From Gallionellaceae bacterium (lineage in GTDB: Bacteria; Pseudomonadota; Gammaproteobacteria; Burkholderiales; Gallionellaceae), in NCBI GenBank assembly GCA_003445795.1, contig DMCN01000040.1:50711-77750 (forward strand): a stretch of DNA of 27,040 bases, written 5' to 3'. This document shows positions 7,851 through 16,073 of the stretch, in pieces (positions within the stretch are counted from its first letter, which is position 1; each line of letters starts with the position of its first letter). The position numbers and the translations under genes are program-made. Under the pieces are notes generated by a model. It did no database searches. It was not told the DNA's origin and saw nothing but the letters and a program-made list of their open reading frames with translations.

Positions 7851-8792
7851 CTACAGCACCAGTTCCGCATAGCCGAAACCCTCTTTGCCGAAATGATTGC
7901 CGCAGTAAAACATGATGAACTTGCCGTTGATCTTCGCAATATGGGGATACTCGATCATCTGCGAATCCCAGCCGCTCTCGGAGACATCGATCCCGGCCTG
8001 TGCATCATCGCGCGTCCAACTCACCAAGTCATCCGAATATGCGTAGCCGATGCGGTAGGCCCGGTCTTTGGTCGCCCTGAAATCCAGCCCGTAGCGGTAA
8101 CAGAAGAACATATGGAACTTGTCGCCCAGTTTCATGATCGCCGGCGTGGTCTGGCATTCGTTCTCCACCTTGAACGGGATGACCTGTTTGGTGTTCCTGG
8201 CCCAATCGATGCCGTTGGCGGAGGTGGCGTGCTTGATGACGTACTGTGACTCAAGTTTGTCGCCCTCCCTGATCCATTGCACGCCGGTGTGGTAGAACAT
8301 ATGCCAGTCATCCTCGGCCAGTTTGTAGACGACCGGCGTTGAATTCAAGTACGGTTCGTTCAGGGTCGGGCCGAGCAGCGGACCCTTGCCGACTTTGGTA
8401 AACCTCTCGCCATCCTGACTTTTGGCCAGGCCGATCTCCCAGTCATAGGGAACACTGAAGCCGCGCGACCAGCCCACATAGTAAAGATAAAACTCCCCGC
8501 CGTGTCTGACGACGCTGATCGGCATCGAACCGAACTCGTCGAACTCGCCCAAGCCGCCCAGATCCATCAGAGGCTGCGGGGATATCTTGATCACCTCGAA
8601 AGTGTCTTTATCCAGATCGACGAAACCGCCATAGGCCCGGCACATGCCATCCTTGTAGTCTTCCCGCGTGGCAAAATAGACCCGGACGAAGTCATCGAAC
8701 TCCAGCGGGAACGGGCACTGGGCATGACTGAACATCCATGGATAGTTGTTGTTCGGCGCGAAGATGCGCCCCTTTTTTTTCCAGTTGAACAT
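7851..8792 (-). CDS. Five-bladed beta-propeller glycosidase-like protein
   Basis: 313 residues made of repeated beta-propeller blades, as in the GH43/GH130-like superfamily. It shows recurrent aromatic/Asp patterns: FYLYYVGWSRGF, WHMFYHTGVQWI, FHMFFCYRYGLDF and FIMFYCGNHFGKEGFGYAEL. I recognise the fold but not the subfamily; it could be a hydrolase, a phosphorylase or an inactive binder. The start is ATG 8792 rather than the GTG six bases upstream, because an AAAGG ribosome site is well spaced only for the ATG. Codons 5-8 contain a run of eight A followed by four G. It lies 30 bases upstream of the ThDP-enzyme gene on the same strand. Confidence 0.72.
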   Translation of the reverse strand: MFNWKKKGRIFAPNNNYPWMFSHAQCPFPLEFDDFVRVYFATREDYKDGMCRAYGGFVDLDKDTFEVIKISPQPLMDLGGLGEFDEFGSMPISVVRHGGEFYLYYVGWSRGFSVPYDWEIGLAKSQDGERFTKVGKGPLLGPTLNEPYLNSTPVVYKLAEDDWHMFYHTGVQWIREGDKLESQYVIKHATSANGIDWARNTKQVIPFKVENECQTTPAIMKLGDKFHMFFCYRYGLDFRATKDRAYRIGYAYSDDLVSWTRDDAQAGIDVSESGWDSQMIEYPHIAKINGKFIMFYCGNHFGKEGFGYAELVL

Positions 8793-8858
8793 TGCCACCC
8801 TTTCTAAGTTGCCTCAGATTCTGCCGAAGCTGTTTGTTTGTAGCGTATCAATATCCTA

Positions 8859-8876
8859 TCCCACCTGGTGGTGGGA
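8859..8876. other. Perfect 7-bp hairpin between two reverse genes
   Basis: TCCCACC (8859-8865) and GGTGGGA (8870-8876) form a perfect stem with a four-base loop in the 146-base gap between the GT41 gene (stop at 8939) and the propeller gene. No T-run follows on either strand, so it is not a standard rho-independent terminator. It could be a processing or attenuation structure. Confidence 0.4.
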
Positions 8877-8938
8877 GGCTGCTGATCGGCAGTACCGCCG
8901 CGCCCCCATACCCTTGTTCACCCGGCCCATCAGTGCCT

Positions 8939-10981
8939 TTACTTTCCGGTCGCCGTTGCTTTCAGCCAGTCCTGCCAGATCATGCGCAAACGACTCTCGA
9001 AATTGCGCGCGAACGACTTCACGTCCCACTGCGGCGAAGCCGCCATGCGCTTGCCCAGCGTGGCGCGCAGTTCGGCCAGCCGCGCCGGGTCGGCCGCCAG
9101 CGCGCAGGCCTTGTCGACATAGTCGCCGACATCGCGCGCGATGAACTCATCCAGTTGTGCGCCCGCAAGCACGGCTGCGGTGCTGCGTCCGCGCCAGTCC
9201 GCACCTTCGATAGCGATCACCGGAATACCCTGCCACAGCGCATTGATGGTGGTGGAGCCACTACTGTAAGGAAAGGTATCGAGCGCGATATCCATCCATT
9301 CGTAGCACTTTTTCATCTGTTTGAACGTCGACAATCCTTCCATGATGAGCCGCTCAGGCGCGATACCTCGCGCACTGAAGAAAGCAGCCACCCGCTCACG
9401 CTCGCCGCGCAGGCGCAAGTTGTTCGATTTCAGGTACAGACGCGCATCGGGTACGCGCTTGAGCAATGCCGCCCACGCCTCTAGCACACCTTCGCCGATC
9501 TTGAAGAAATCGGCGAAGCAGCCGAACGTGACATAGCCATTTTCCAGACATGGCGGGGGCGGCACCACGGGAGGCTCGCCCATATCCCAGGCGCAGATGG
9601 TACTGGTCGGCATGCGAAACACCTTCTCCACGTAATCAGTTTCTTCCCCCTCGCGGATGCAGTAGCCATCGGAGATAGCATAGTTGAACGCTTTCACGCC
9701 CACTGTACAGGGCAGGTTGTACCAGTTGACCTGGATGGGCGCTGGCTGCCGTAGCAGGGTCTCGAAATGATTGGGCGTGCGGATGCGGCCGTTGATGTCG
9801 AGCATAATATCGATCACGTCGTCGCGCACCAGCTTGAAGAACGACTCGCCCGACATCTGGCTAATGTCGCGGTAACGGTCGACGACGGAGCGGACGTATT
9901 CACCGCCGGGGCCGAAGTTGTAACAGAACAGCTCTATTCTGCTGCGGTCATACAGTTTGAAGAATGGGATCAGCGTATATGCCCCGATGACTCCGGCGAA
10001 ATAATCTCCGACGATGCCTACGCGCAAGCGCCGGTTCGGATCGCGTTTATTCTTAAACTCGGATGGATTCGGCAGTGCGTCCTCTTGCTCGTGCATCCGA
10101 GCCCATTCGCGCCCCCCCAGAAACAGGTCATGCGCGGAATGCCGCGCGCTGGCGAGATAGCACTTGAGCAAAAAGTTGTGATTCTCGACCGAGTCGTCGC
10201 GCGCCAGATCGTCGCGTGCCAACTTCTCGGCCTCGTCGACCATGCCGGAATTGTAGAGTACTTCCTTGACCGAGGCCCGCTCCTGCATGGCATTCCTCGC
10301 CTCCAGCAAATGTGCAACGGCAAAAGCTTCGCCGGGCTGGTGCGCCAGCACCTGTTCTAGCATCGGTACTGCCTCGTCGTGTAGGCCAAGTTCGATTTTG
10401 GCCAATGCCATAAGGTTTAACACATTGGGTTCTTCCGGCGCCATCTTGTAAGCAAGGTACAGACATTCCAGCGAACGGTGAAGGTCGTCCAGCCGATAAT
10501 AAATCATGCCCATGCGAATATGTGCAACCAGCAAATTGGGCTGCAACTCGACCGCATTCCCGCAATATTGCAGCGCCTCCTTGTACCAGCACATATCGAA
10601 GAGTGTCGTGGCAACATCCAAGTTCGCCTGCGCCGAAGTCGGCTGTAGCTTAAGCACTTGCCGGTAGCATTCGAGCGATTGTTCGTATTGCTTGAGCGAC
10701 ATCAGGGTCGCACCGAGTTCACGCCCCCCTTCAACAGAATCCGGTCGCAAGTTAAGCGCGGCGCGCAAAATATTCTCGGCCATTCTGTGCTGGCCTAGTT
10801 GCCTCGCCGCTTTGCCTGCCAGCAGCAGCGCTTCAAAATGCCCAGAATCGAGTTCCAACACTTGCTGGCATGCAAAGATAGTTTCTTGTATTTGGCCATT
10901 CTCAAAAAAAGAAACCGCATTCGCCCAATGAGCCTCCACATCCTGCTGAATATTGCCACCCACGTTTGCGCTATTGATCAA
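8939..10981 (-). CDS. TPR-repeat GT41 (OGT/SPINDLY-like) glycosyltransferase, divergent
   Basis: 680 residues. About residues 15-300 are tandem TPR helices (for example VEAHWANAVSFFENGQIQET and AENILRAALNLRPDS). From about 320 on is a GT41-like catalytic region: RRLRVGIVGDYFAG, a QPAPIQVNWYNLPCTVGVKA segment, the donor-site lysine block FGCFADFFKIGEGVLEAW, then DIALDTFPYSSGSTTINALW. GT41 enzymes transfer sugars to Ser/Thr of proteins, and bacterial members modify flagellin. Here the two usual histidine positions read DYFAGVIGAY and DINGRIRTPN, so both histidines are missing. The start is probably TTG at 10981, chosen because GGAG lies five bases upstream and no ATG is near. The gene's 5' end is the left edge of the AT-rich zone. 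Confidence 0.85.
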   Translation of the reverse strand: MINSANVGGNIQQDVEAHWANAVSFFENGQIQETIFACQQVLELDSGHFEALLLAGKAARQLGQHRMAENILRAALNLRPDSVEGGRELGATLMSLKQYEQSLECYRQVLKLQPTSAQANLDVATTLFDMCWYKEALQYCGNAVELQPNLLVAHIRMGMIYYRLDDLHRSLECLYLAYKMAPEEPNVLNLMALAKIELGLHDEAVPMLEQVLAHQPGEAFAVAHLLEARNAMQERASVKEVLYNSGMVDEAEKLARDDLARDDSVENHNFLLKCYLASARHSAHDLFLGGREWARMHEQEDALPNPSEFKNKRDPNRRLRVGIVGDYFAGVIGAYTLIPFFKLYDRSRIELFCYNFGPGGEYVRSVVDRYRDISQMSGESFFKLVRDDVIDIMLDINGRIRTPNHFETLLRQPAPIQVNWYNLPCTVGVKAFNYAISDGYCIREGEETDYVEKVFRMPTSTICAWDMGEPPVVPPPPCLENGYVTFGCFADFFKIGEGVLEAWAALLKRVPDARLYLKSNNLRLRGERERVAAFFSARGIAPERLIMEGLSTFKQMKKCYEWMDIALDTFPYSSGSTTINALWQGIPVIAIEGADWRGRSTAAVLAGAQLDEFIARDVGDYVDKACALAADPARLAELRATLGKRMAASPQWDVKSFARNFESRLRMIWQDWLKATATGK

Positions 10982-11150
10982 AATATCTCCAATATTTTGC
11001 TGTGCGGTAAGTTATGAGGCGAACGAAATATCACCCGTAATGATTACCCTGCGATGCTAGCAAATGCACCTGCATCAAAATTGAAACCTGCTCTCTCACC
11101 AAAGATTGAACTAAATGCCGGCAGAATGACAGCAGCTTAATTATCTGTTA
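10982..11150. other. AT-rich intergenic gap, no gene seen
   Basis: 169 bases between the end of the aminotransferase gene and the start of the TPR/GT41 gene, both reverse. It is more AT-rich than the sequence to its left. I see no RNA gene, terminator with a T-run, or promoter hexamer pair that I would defend. It marks the left limit of the lower-GC segment. Confidence 0.5.
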
Positions 11151-12248
11151 TTAATGGAATTCCATGCATGCCTGAATAACCACATTTACTTGCTCGTCTG
11201 ACAAATGGGGCCCCATAGGAAGACTAAGCAGCTCGCCTGCCAACTGACTGGCTAGTGGATTAATATTTCCAGCCATAGATGAATCATTGTATGCATCTTG
11301 CATATGCGGTGGCATCGGGTAATGGATCGACGTTCCGATACCCAGCCCCTCAAGATGTTGCATTAATTCATCTCGCCGCTGGGTGCGAATGACATAAAGA
11401 TGCCAAGCCGACTCAGCCCAGACACAAACTGTCGGCGATTCAATGCAGGGATTCCTTAATTTCTTCTGATACAGCGTGGCAATCTCATTTCGCCTGGAAT
11501 TACCCGCATCTAGGTATGGCAGTTTGATTCGAAGAAAAGCGGCCTGCAATTCATCCAGCCGTGAGTTGAAACCTTTTTCCTGATTGCGATACTTGATTCT
11601 TGAGCCATAATTTCTTAACGCGCGAACACGGTCCGCAAGTTCCGGATCATTTGTAGTAATGGCACCACCGTCACCCAGCGCCCCAAGATTTTTACTCGGA
11701 TAGAAACTAAAACCTGCCGCGTGCCCCAATCCGCCAGTCCGTCTCCCATAATAACGAGCACCATGTGCCTGTGCTGCGTCCTCCAATACTTTCAACCCGT
11801 ACTTCTCGGCGATTGACATGATTTCATCCATATCCGCCGGCTGGCCAAAAAGATGTACAACTATAATCGCCCGCGTGCGGGGAGTAATTGCTTTCTCAAT
11901 ACCGATGGGATCAATATTGAAGGAAGCGGGATCAGGCTCCACCGCTATCGGCAGCGCGCCTGTATGACTTACTGCCAGCCAAGTTGCAATAAATGTATTT
12001 GAGGGAACAATGACCTCATCACCGTGCCCGATACCCCATGCGTTTAAAACCAAATACAGCGCATCCAGCCCAGTGCCAACACCAATACAGTGATTCACGT
12101 CGCAATACGAAGCAAACTCCTGTTCAAAGAAATGCACTTCCTCCCCAAGAATAGTCTGGCCAGAATCCAGCACTCTATCCAGGGCTGCATGAAAGTCGTC
12201 GCGAAAGCATAAATTGATCGACTTCAAGTCAAGAAAAGGCACTATCAC
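11151..12248 (-). CDS. DegT/DnrJ/EryC1-type sugar aminotransferase (FdtB-like)
   Basis: A PLP-dependent aminotransferase of about 365 residues that converts a keto-sugar nucleotide to an amino sugar. The protein begins with the family's usual IVPFLDLKSIN. The PLP-binding lysine is in FSFYPSKNLGALGDGGAI (about residue 186), and VEPDPASFNIDP plus LEDAAQAHGARY are also family blocks. The longer open frame upstream is discarded: GTG 12248 overlaps the stop of the preceding ketoisomerase gene by four bases (GTGA) and has GGAGG four bases upstream. A second GTG at 12242 is an alternative. Coupling to an FdtA-type enzyme points to a 3-amino-3,6-dideoxyhexose as product, as in the dTDP-Fuc3NAc or Qui3NAc pathways. 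Confidence 0.9.
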   Translation of the reverse strand: MIVPFLDLKSINLCFRDDFHAALDRVLDSGQTILGEEVHFFEQEFASYCDVNHCIGVGTGLDALYLVLNAWGIGHGDEVIVPSNTFIATWLAVSHTGALPIAVEPDPASFNIDPIGIEKAITPRTRAIIVVHLFGQPADMDEIMSIAEKYGLKVLEDAAQAHGARYYGRRTGGLGHAAGFSFYPSKNLGALGDGGAITTNDPELADRVRALRNYGSRIKYRNQEKGFNSRLDELQAAFLRIKLPYLDAGNSRRNEIATLYQKKLRNPCIESPTVCVWAESAWHLYVIRTQRRDELMQHLEGLGIGTSIHYPMPPHMQDAYNDSSMAGNINPLASQLAGELLSLPMGPHLSDEQVNVVIQACMEFH

Positions 12249-12658
12249 CTTACCTCCCTTGCTACATTCAAAAACGTATCGTAGTCGCGAATGTAATCCT
12301 TCTCGGTATACATGTCGGACACTAAAACAAGGCATACTGCCCCAGATGAGAAGTTGTCCAACAAGCGCCACATCAACGGACACACATACAAGCCGTAATG
12401 CGATCTATTGAGATGAAAGCGTTTAGCCTCCCTGCCGTCATCCAACACCACATCAAAACTCCCGGACATGGCAATGATGAACTGATGCAATTGCATGTGT
12501 GCATGTGAACCGCGTTCAGAACCGCCTGGAACGTCATACATGTAATACACCCGCTTGATATCAAATGGAATATGGCGACTATTCTCAAGAAAAGTCAGAT
12601 TACCCCGTGGGTCATTGATTATTGGCAGCTCTACTATTCGGCAATCACTGACAGACAT
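12245..12658 (-). CDS. fdtA: FdtA/WxcM-like dTDP-4-keto-6-deoxyglucose ketoisomerase
   Basis: A 137-residue cupin of the WxcM/FdtA type. It has IINDPRGNLTFLENSRHIPF near the start and the catalytic-histidine block SERGSHAHMQLHQFI (His52, His54, His58). These are followed by the beta-barrel strands FDVVLDDGREAKRFHL and LYVCPLMWRLLDNFSSGAV, and DYDTFL near the end. Members move the keto group of dTDP-4-keto-6-deoxyglucose from C4 to C3, preparing it for C3 amination. It is the first gene of a two-gene unit with the aminotransferase. The ATG at 12658 follows a GGGG site. The symbol reflects family, not a proven product: Fuc3N (FdtA) and Qui3N (QdtA) variants differ subtly and cannot be separated here. 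Confidence 0.88.
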   Translation of the reverse strand: MSVSDCRIVELPIINDPRGNLTFLENSRHIPFDIKRVYYMYDVPGGSERGSHAHMQLHQFIIAMSGSFDVVLDDGREAKRFHLNRSHYGLYVCPLMWRLLDNFSSGAVCLVLVSDMYTEKDYIRDYDTFLNVAREVR

Positions 12659-13121
12659 AACAACCCCATATTTATTGGTTAAACAGTTGCTCAGTCCGCT
12701 TGAGTTTGCACATAATCAAGCGTAGTCATCGCACTTACTGAGAGCTCTTTGTCGGGCAAGCAAGTCTGCATAGTAACGGTCTGTCAGACATATTCCAAGT
12801 AGCGTATTGGCTCGCACGCTCCATCCATGATCAATCATCATCACATTGAATTACCAGACGATATTCATCGCAATGATGCTGAACGAGCATCGGCGCCAGG
12901 TGTGATAGAGTCATCAGTAAGTACTGATATTTCGCGGGCTTGTGATTTGAGAGTCCCTGGAGGTTAGCTGACGTTTATGATATAGATGATTTATCCCAAA
13001 AATAGAGATGAAATTCCTGATAGACAGCCACAAGCTGTAGTCATCAACATTTTCGCTGGCACAATAAATGATTAGCTCTTGCAGGGGCCTAAACAAGGCA
13101 CACTGCATGGAAAGGCCCAAC
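12659..13121. other. AT-rich divergent intergenic region with small ORFs
   Basis: 463 bases between divergent genes, probably carrying promoters for both, though I could not find a well-spaced -35/-10 pair. The first 60 bases are 40% G+C by hand count. Two short open frames overlap antisense to each other: forward 12827-12967 (46 codons, ending ISRACDLRVPGG) and reverse 12841-12716 (41 codons, containing TDRYYADLLARQRALSKCDD). Neither has a ribosome-binding site and neither resembles a family I know. They may be chance or decayed coding sequence. No tRNA or structured RNA was recognised. Confidence 0.5.
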
Positions 13122-13871
13122 ATGTCTATGGACGAACTTGATCGTATTGCTGCGGAGTATCACCTGAACAAGGCCATTCCTGATATGCACATCGAGAACC
13201 TGGGCCAGGAATACTTTATCGATTGGCTCCTCCACCATATAAAACCCTCTATGCGGGTGTTGGAACTAGGTTATGGAGATGGGCTTGTAACGCAGGCTTT
13301 ACTTGAAGCGGGGGTCGACCTGACCTTACTTGAAGGTGCCAGCACCTTGGCAAAGATAGCCCGCAACAAACACCCAAAATTAAACTGCGTACATACTCTT
13401 TTCGAAAACTATTGTCCAAAACCGAAGCAGAATTTCGACCTAGTACTTGTCTCGCATGTCCTTGAACATGTCGATGCTCCCGTTTTGCTTTTGCAGCAAA
13501 TATCTAATTGGCTGGATATCACTGGCATGCTGGTTGCGGTAGTTCCAAACAAGAATTCTGTGCATCGTCAGCTTGCTGTAATGATGGGATTGCAGCCTGA
13601 ACTGGATACGTTATCCCAACGTGATTTGATGGTTGGCCACCAACGCGTTTACTCACTTTCGCTGTTGGAAAAACACATCCGAGGCGCGGGTTTCGAAATC
13701 GTCGATTCGGCAGGATTTTTTCTTAAAGTATTACCCAATTCCATGATGCTCGATTACTCGAAAGAACTGCTTCAGGGATTAAACCGGATTTCCCCGCAGA
13801 TTCCTAAAGAGCTTTTGGCCAACATCGCAGTCGTCGCAAGAAAACCGCAACCGGACGAGAATAGAATATGA
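13122..13871 (+). CDS. Class I SAM-dependent methyltransferase
   Basis: About 249 residues with a Rossmann-type methyltransferase core: motif I VLELGYGDGLVTQAL (about residues 46-60), the acidic ribose-binding position in LTLLEGAS, and the post-II block FDLVLVSHVLEHVDAP. It resembles UbiG/Methyltransf_11-type small-molecule methylases, and the target may be a sugar or an acyl group on it. The first possible start upstream (13068) has no ribosome site. ATG 13122 is preceded by AAAGG at six bases, and ATG 13107 is the second choice. It has the same general build (HVLEHV, then VPNKNSVHRQLAV) as the reverse gene at 16073-16822, so the two may be distant paralogues. Its stop overlaps the next gene (ATGA). 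Confidence 0.87.
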   Translation: MSMDELDRIAAEYHLNKAIPDMHIENLGQEYFIDWLLHHIKPSMRVLELGYGDGLVTQALLEAGVDLTLLEGASTLAKIARNKHPKLNCVHTLFENYCPKPKQNFDLVLVSHVLEHVDAPVLLLQQISNWLDITGMLVAVVPNKNSVHRQLAVMMGLQPELDTLSQRDLMVGHQRVYSLSLLEKHIRGAGFEIVDSAGFFLKVLPNSMMLDYSKELLQGLNRISPQIPKELLANIAVVARKPQPDENRI

Positions 13872-14632
13872 CTAGTGAATACGCAGCGCTGTGCCAACAA
13901 CTTGTTCCGGACACAGTACGGGAGCCAGAAGCGCACTTGGGGAGCCTGCTGCATCGCACCTCGATTCCAGATGCGGAGCTTGCCGAAAATGCGGGGCTAT
14001 TTATTCCGCCGCGCACTCTCAAAAGGATGTTATTTCTTGATGAACTCTATCAAAAAATCTTGGGAGTTCATGGCATAGTCATTCAATTCGGAGTGCGATG
14101 GGGGAGGGATATCGCCACATTTGATTCGCTCAGAACGATTTATGAGCCATTCAATATCTCGCGCAGAATTATCGGATTCGATACGTTCAACGGATTCTCT
14201 TCGATTCATCCAGAAGATGGTAACGAGGCTATCATGATCTCTGGCGCGCTTAATGTGACAGACGAATATGAGTCCGAGCTGAATGAAGTAGTAGCGTGCC
14301 GACGAAAACTTGACCCGCTGCCACAAATCGACCGTTGCCAACTGATCAAGGGAGATGCGAGCATTGAGCTGGAGTCTTTTCTTGCACAACACCCTGAAAC
14401 GGTTGTTGCACTCGCTTATTTTGATATGGACATCTATACCCCGACGAAACGCTGCCTTGAGTTGCTTGCTCCCTATATAACAAAAGGCACGGTGATTGCG
14501 TTTGATGAGTTGAACTCACCTATTGCACCGGGGGAAACCGTTGCCTTGCGTGAAGTTTATGGCTTGAGCCGTTATGCCATCCAGCGTTCTCCCCTTTACT
14601 CCGGGCAGGGGGCCTTTGTCGTTGTGGATTAA
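13868..14632 (+). CDS. TylF/MycF-like O-methyltransferase family protein
   Basis: 254 residues. A methyltransferase-like core is visible in HGIVIQFGVRWGRDIATFDS, followed by RRIIGFDTFNGFSSIHPEDG. A later acidic patch reads LAYFDMDIYTPTKRCLELL and VIAFDELN, which are the positions that bind metal and substrate in macrocin-type (TylF/MycF) sugar O-methyltransferases. Motif I reads QFGVRWGRD rather than the usual E-x-G-x-x-x-G. ATG 13868 overlaps the previous stop by four bases, so the two methyltransferases are translated together. It converges on the reverse oxidoreductase gene 58 bases away, with no visible terminator. Sugar O-methylation is likely but the exact substrate is unknown. Confidence 0.72.
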   Translation: MTSEYAALCQQLVPDTVREPEAHLGSLLHRTSIPDAELAENAGLFIPPRTLKRMLFLDELYQKILGVHGIVIQFGVRWGRDIATFDSLRTIYEPFNISRRIIGFDTFNGFSSIHPEDGNEAIMISGALNVTDEYESELNEVVACRRKLDPLPQIDRCQLIKGDASIELESFLAQHPETVVALAYFDMDIYTPTKRCLELLAPYITKGTVIAFDELNSPIAPGETVALREVYGLSRYAIQRSPLYSGQGAFVVVD

Positions 14633-14690
14633 AGCTAATCTAATTGTGGCAACATCGCAGCAACCAGCGAGAAATTCCTGCTTCGATGCG

Positions 14691-16073
14691 CTACCGCCCT
14701 GAAAACTCCTCCGCAATTTTCAGCCCCTGAATCAGCTGATCATTAAACGAGGAAACACCATAACCCAGCAGGCCACCAGTGAGTGCTGCCCCTCTAGTCA
14801 CTTCGCTGAAACTTGCATTGGCGCTTCTTAGCTCCGTCACCACTGAAACCGTGGGCAAGCCGAGAGCATTAGGGACAGCAATGCATTTCAACACCTGAAC
14901 AGCATTGCCGTCTTCACTATCTACAGCCATTAGCAAACGCAACTCCTTCTCTAATGCTGCTTCGGCATCAAGCTGGGGATATTGCTTCGCCAGTTGTTCT
15001 GTTCTGACTTCAACCACGACTCGGTGCCATTCCGGATTAATTCCAGCCAACGTATCCTGGTCTGTTAATCGATAGGCAGCATAGTCTTCATCGACGACCA
15101 TCAGACACCCGTGTGCCCGACCAATAGCATTCGCTCTCACGATCGCGAATAACAGTGTCACTGAAGCCGAGAGACCATGAACGGGGGGCGTCGTACCCAG
15201 AAGGGCGTGAGCACGTGCGGGCGTAAGACCTAGCGCGAGTTGTTCACCACTCCACATCTCTCCTCCATCGACGGCGGCATTCCACTGCCCCCCTTCCCAC
15301 TGTAAAGATATAACGGTGCGGTCTACCAAGGTGACATTGGTTTGATTTTCCAACTCCCCCAATAGGTTCTTCACAAGTTGGCCAACAAAACCGTTATGCG
15401 TTGTCCAGAACGGATACTCAGCCAGAGTTGGCTCCCCGGCTAGCGCACCAGATAGCGTCTCAGGGTAATACAGAGGCACCCAGGCGGCGCGGTGGTAGCG
15501 CGCCAGAAAACTATTCGACGTAACACCCAGTGATTTGCGTATGTAGGGCTCAATAAATCTGGCATGTAGTGCCTCCCCATGATTCAGCTTGGCCGCTTCG
15601 GCATAGCTCAACGCATCATAGGCTGTTGAGGTTGTCTTATGGGAGGCGTGATGCTCGTCGTCACACGAGAGAGGGGCGGGACCAGATACATCGCCACCCA
15701 CAAAGACATCCAGCCGGTTGGAGATGAGGTAGTCCGGGACGATGCGCCCTCGCACTAGGCAAGTTGGTGTAGGAACGCGACGCAAGTTTTCCTGCTCATC
15801 CAACCAGCGAGCCGCCATGCCCCCAAATCTGGTCCAGTCATTTCGCATGCTGGCACCATAAGTTCGCAAATCCGAACTGCTACTATCCTGCATCCTTTTT
15901 TCAAGCATCACCATTCCGACATCAAAATCGCGCCCCCCAATATGTATGCCCGCAAAGTGGCCGCCAAGTGGTTTATTGTCCGTCAGCAAATTCACGCGTA
16001 TGCCACGACGCGCAAGTTCATAAGCCCCAACGAGTACGGCAAAGTTATTGCCAATCAGTAGTGGCACCTTCAT
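14691..16073 (-). CDS. FAD/NAD(P)-dependent oxidoreductase-like protein, altered dinucleotide motif
   Basis: About 460 residues with the layout of the amine-oxidase/protoporphyrinogen-oxidase/UDP-galactopyranose-mutase superfamily. It opens with a beta-alpha-beta dinucleotide-binding unit (LLIGNNFAVLVGAYELARRG), followed by NKPLGGHFAGI and a C-terminal cofactor-contact segment YGVSSFNDQLIQGLKIAEEF. The Gly-x-Gly-x-x-Gly signature is degraded: the second and third glycines read Asn and Ala. Start 16073 is chosen over the upstream ATG because AAGGAGG precedes it at good spacing and it abuts the previous stop (TGATG). It is the last gene of the reverse operon 19206-14691. It may be a sugar-nucleotide redox enzyme or mutase, or a protein that has lost tight FAD binding. 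Confidence 0.75.
   Translation of the reverse strand: MKVPLLIGNNFAVLVGAYELARRGIRVNLLTDNKPLGGHFAGIHIGGRDFDVGMVMLEKRMQDSSSSDLRTYGASMRNDWTRFGGMAARWLDEQENLRRVPTPTCLVRGRIVPDYLISNRLDVFVGGDVSGPAPLSCDDEHHASHKTTSTAYDALSYAEAAKLNHGEALHARFIEPYIRKSLGVTSNSFLARYHRAAWVPLYYPETLSGALAGEPTLAEYPFWTTHNGFVGQLVKNLLGELENQTNVTLVDRTVISLQWEGGQWNAAVDGGEMWSGEQLALGLTPARAHALLGTTPPVHGLSASVTLLFAIVRANAIGRAHGCLMVVDEDYAAYRLTDQDTLAGINPEWHRVVVEVRTEQLAKQYPQLDAEAALEKELRLLMAVDSEDGNAVQVLKCIAVPNALGLPTVSVVTELRSANASFSEVTRGAALTGGLLGYGVSSFNDQLIQGLKIAEEFSGR

Noticed and set aside
12373..12383. Earlier start for the aminotransferase (residues before VIVPFLD)
   Set aside because: The first 45 codons lie within the FdtA gene in another frame; GTG 12248 has the ribosome site, the GTGA overlap and the normal family N-terminus.
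12827..12967. 46-codon forward ORF as a real gene
   Set aside because: No ribosome-binding site, AT-rich non-coding context and an equally open antisense frame; kept only as a note in the intergenic entry.
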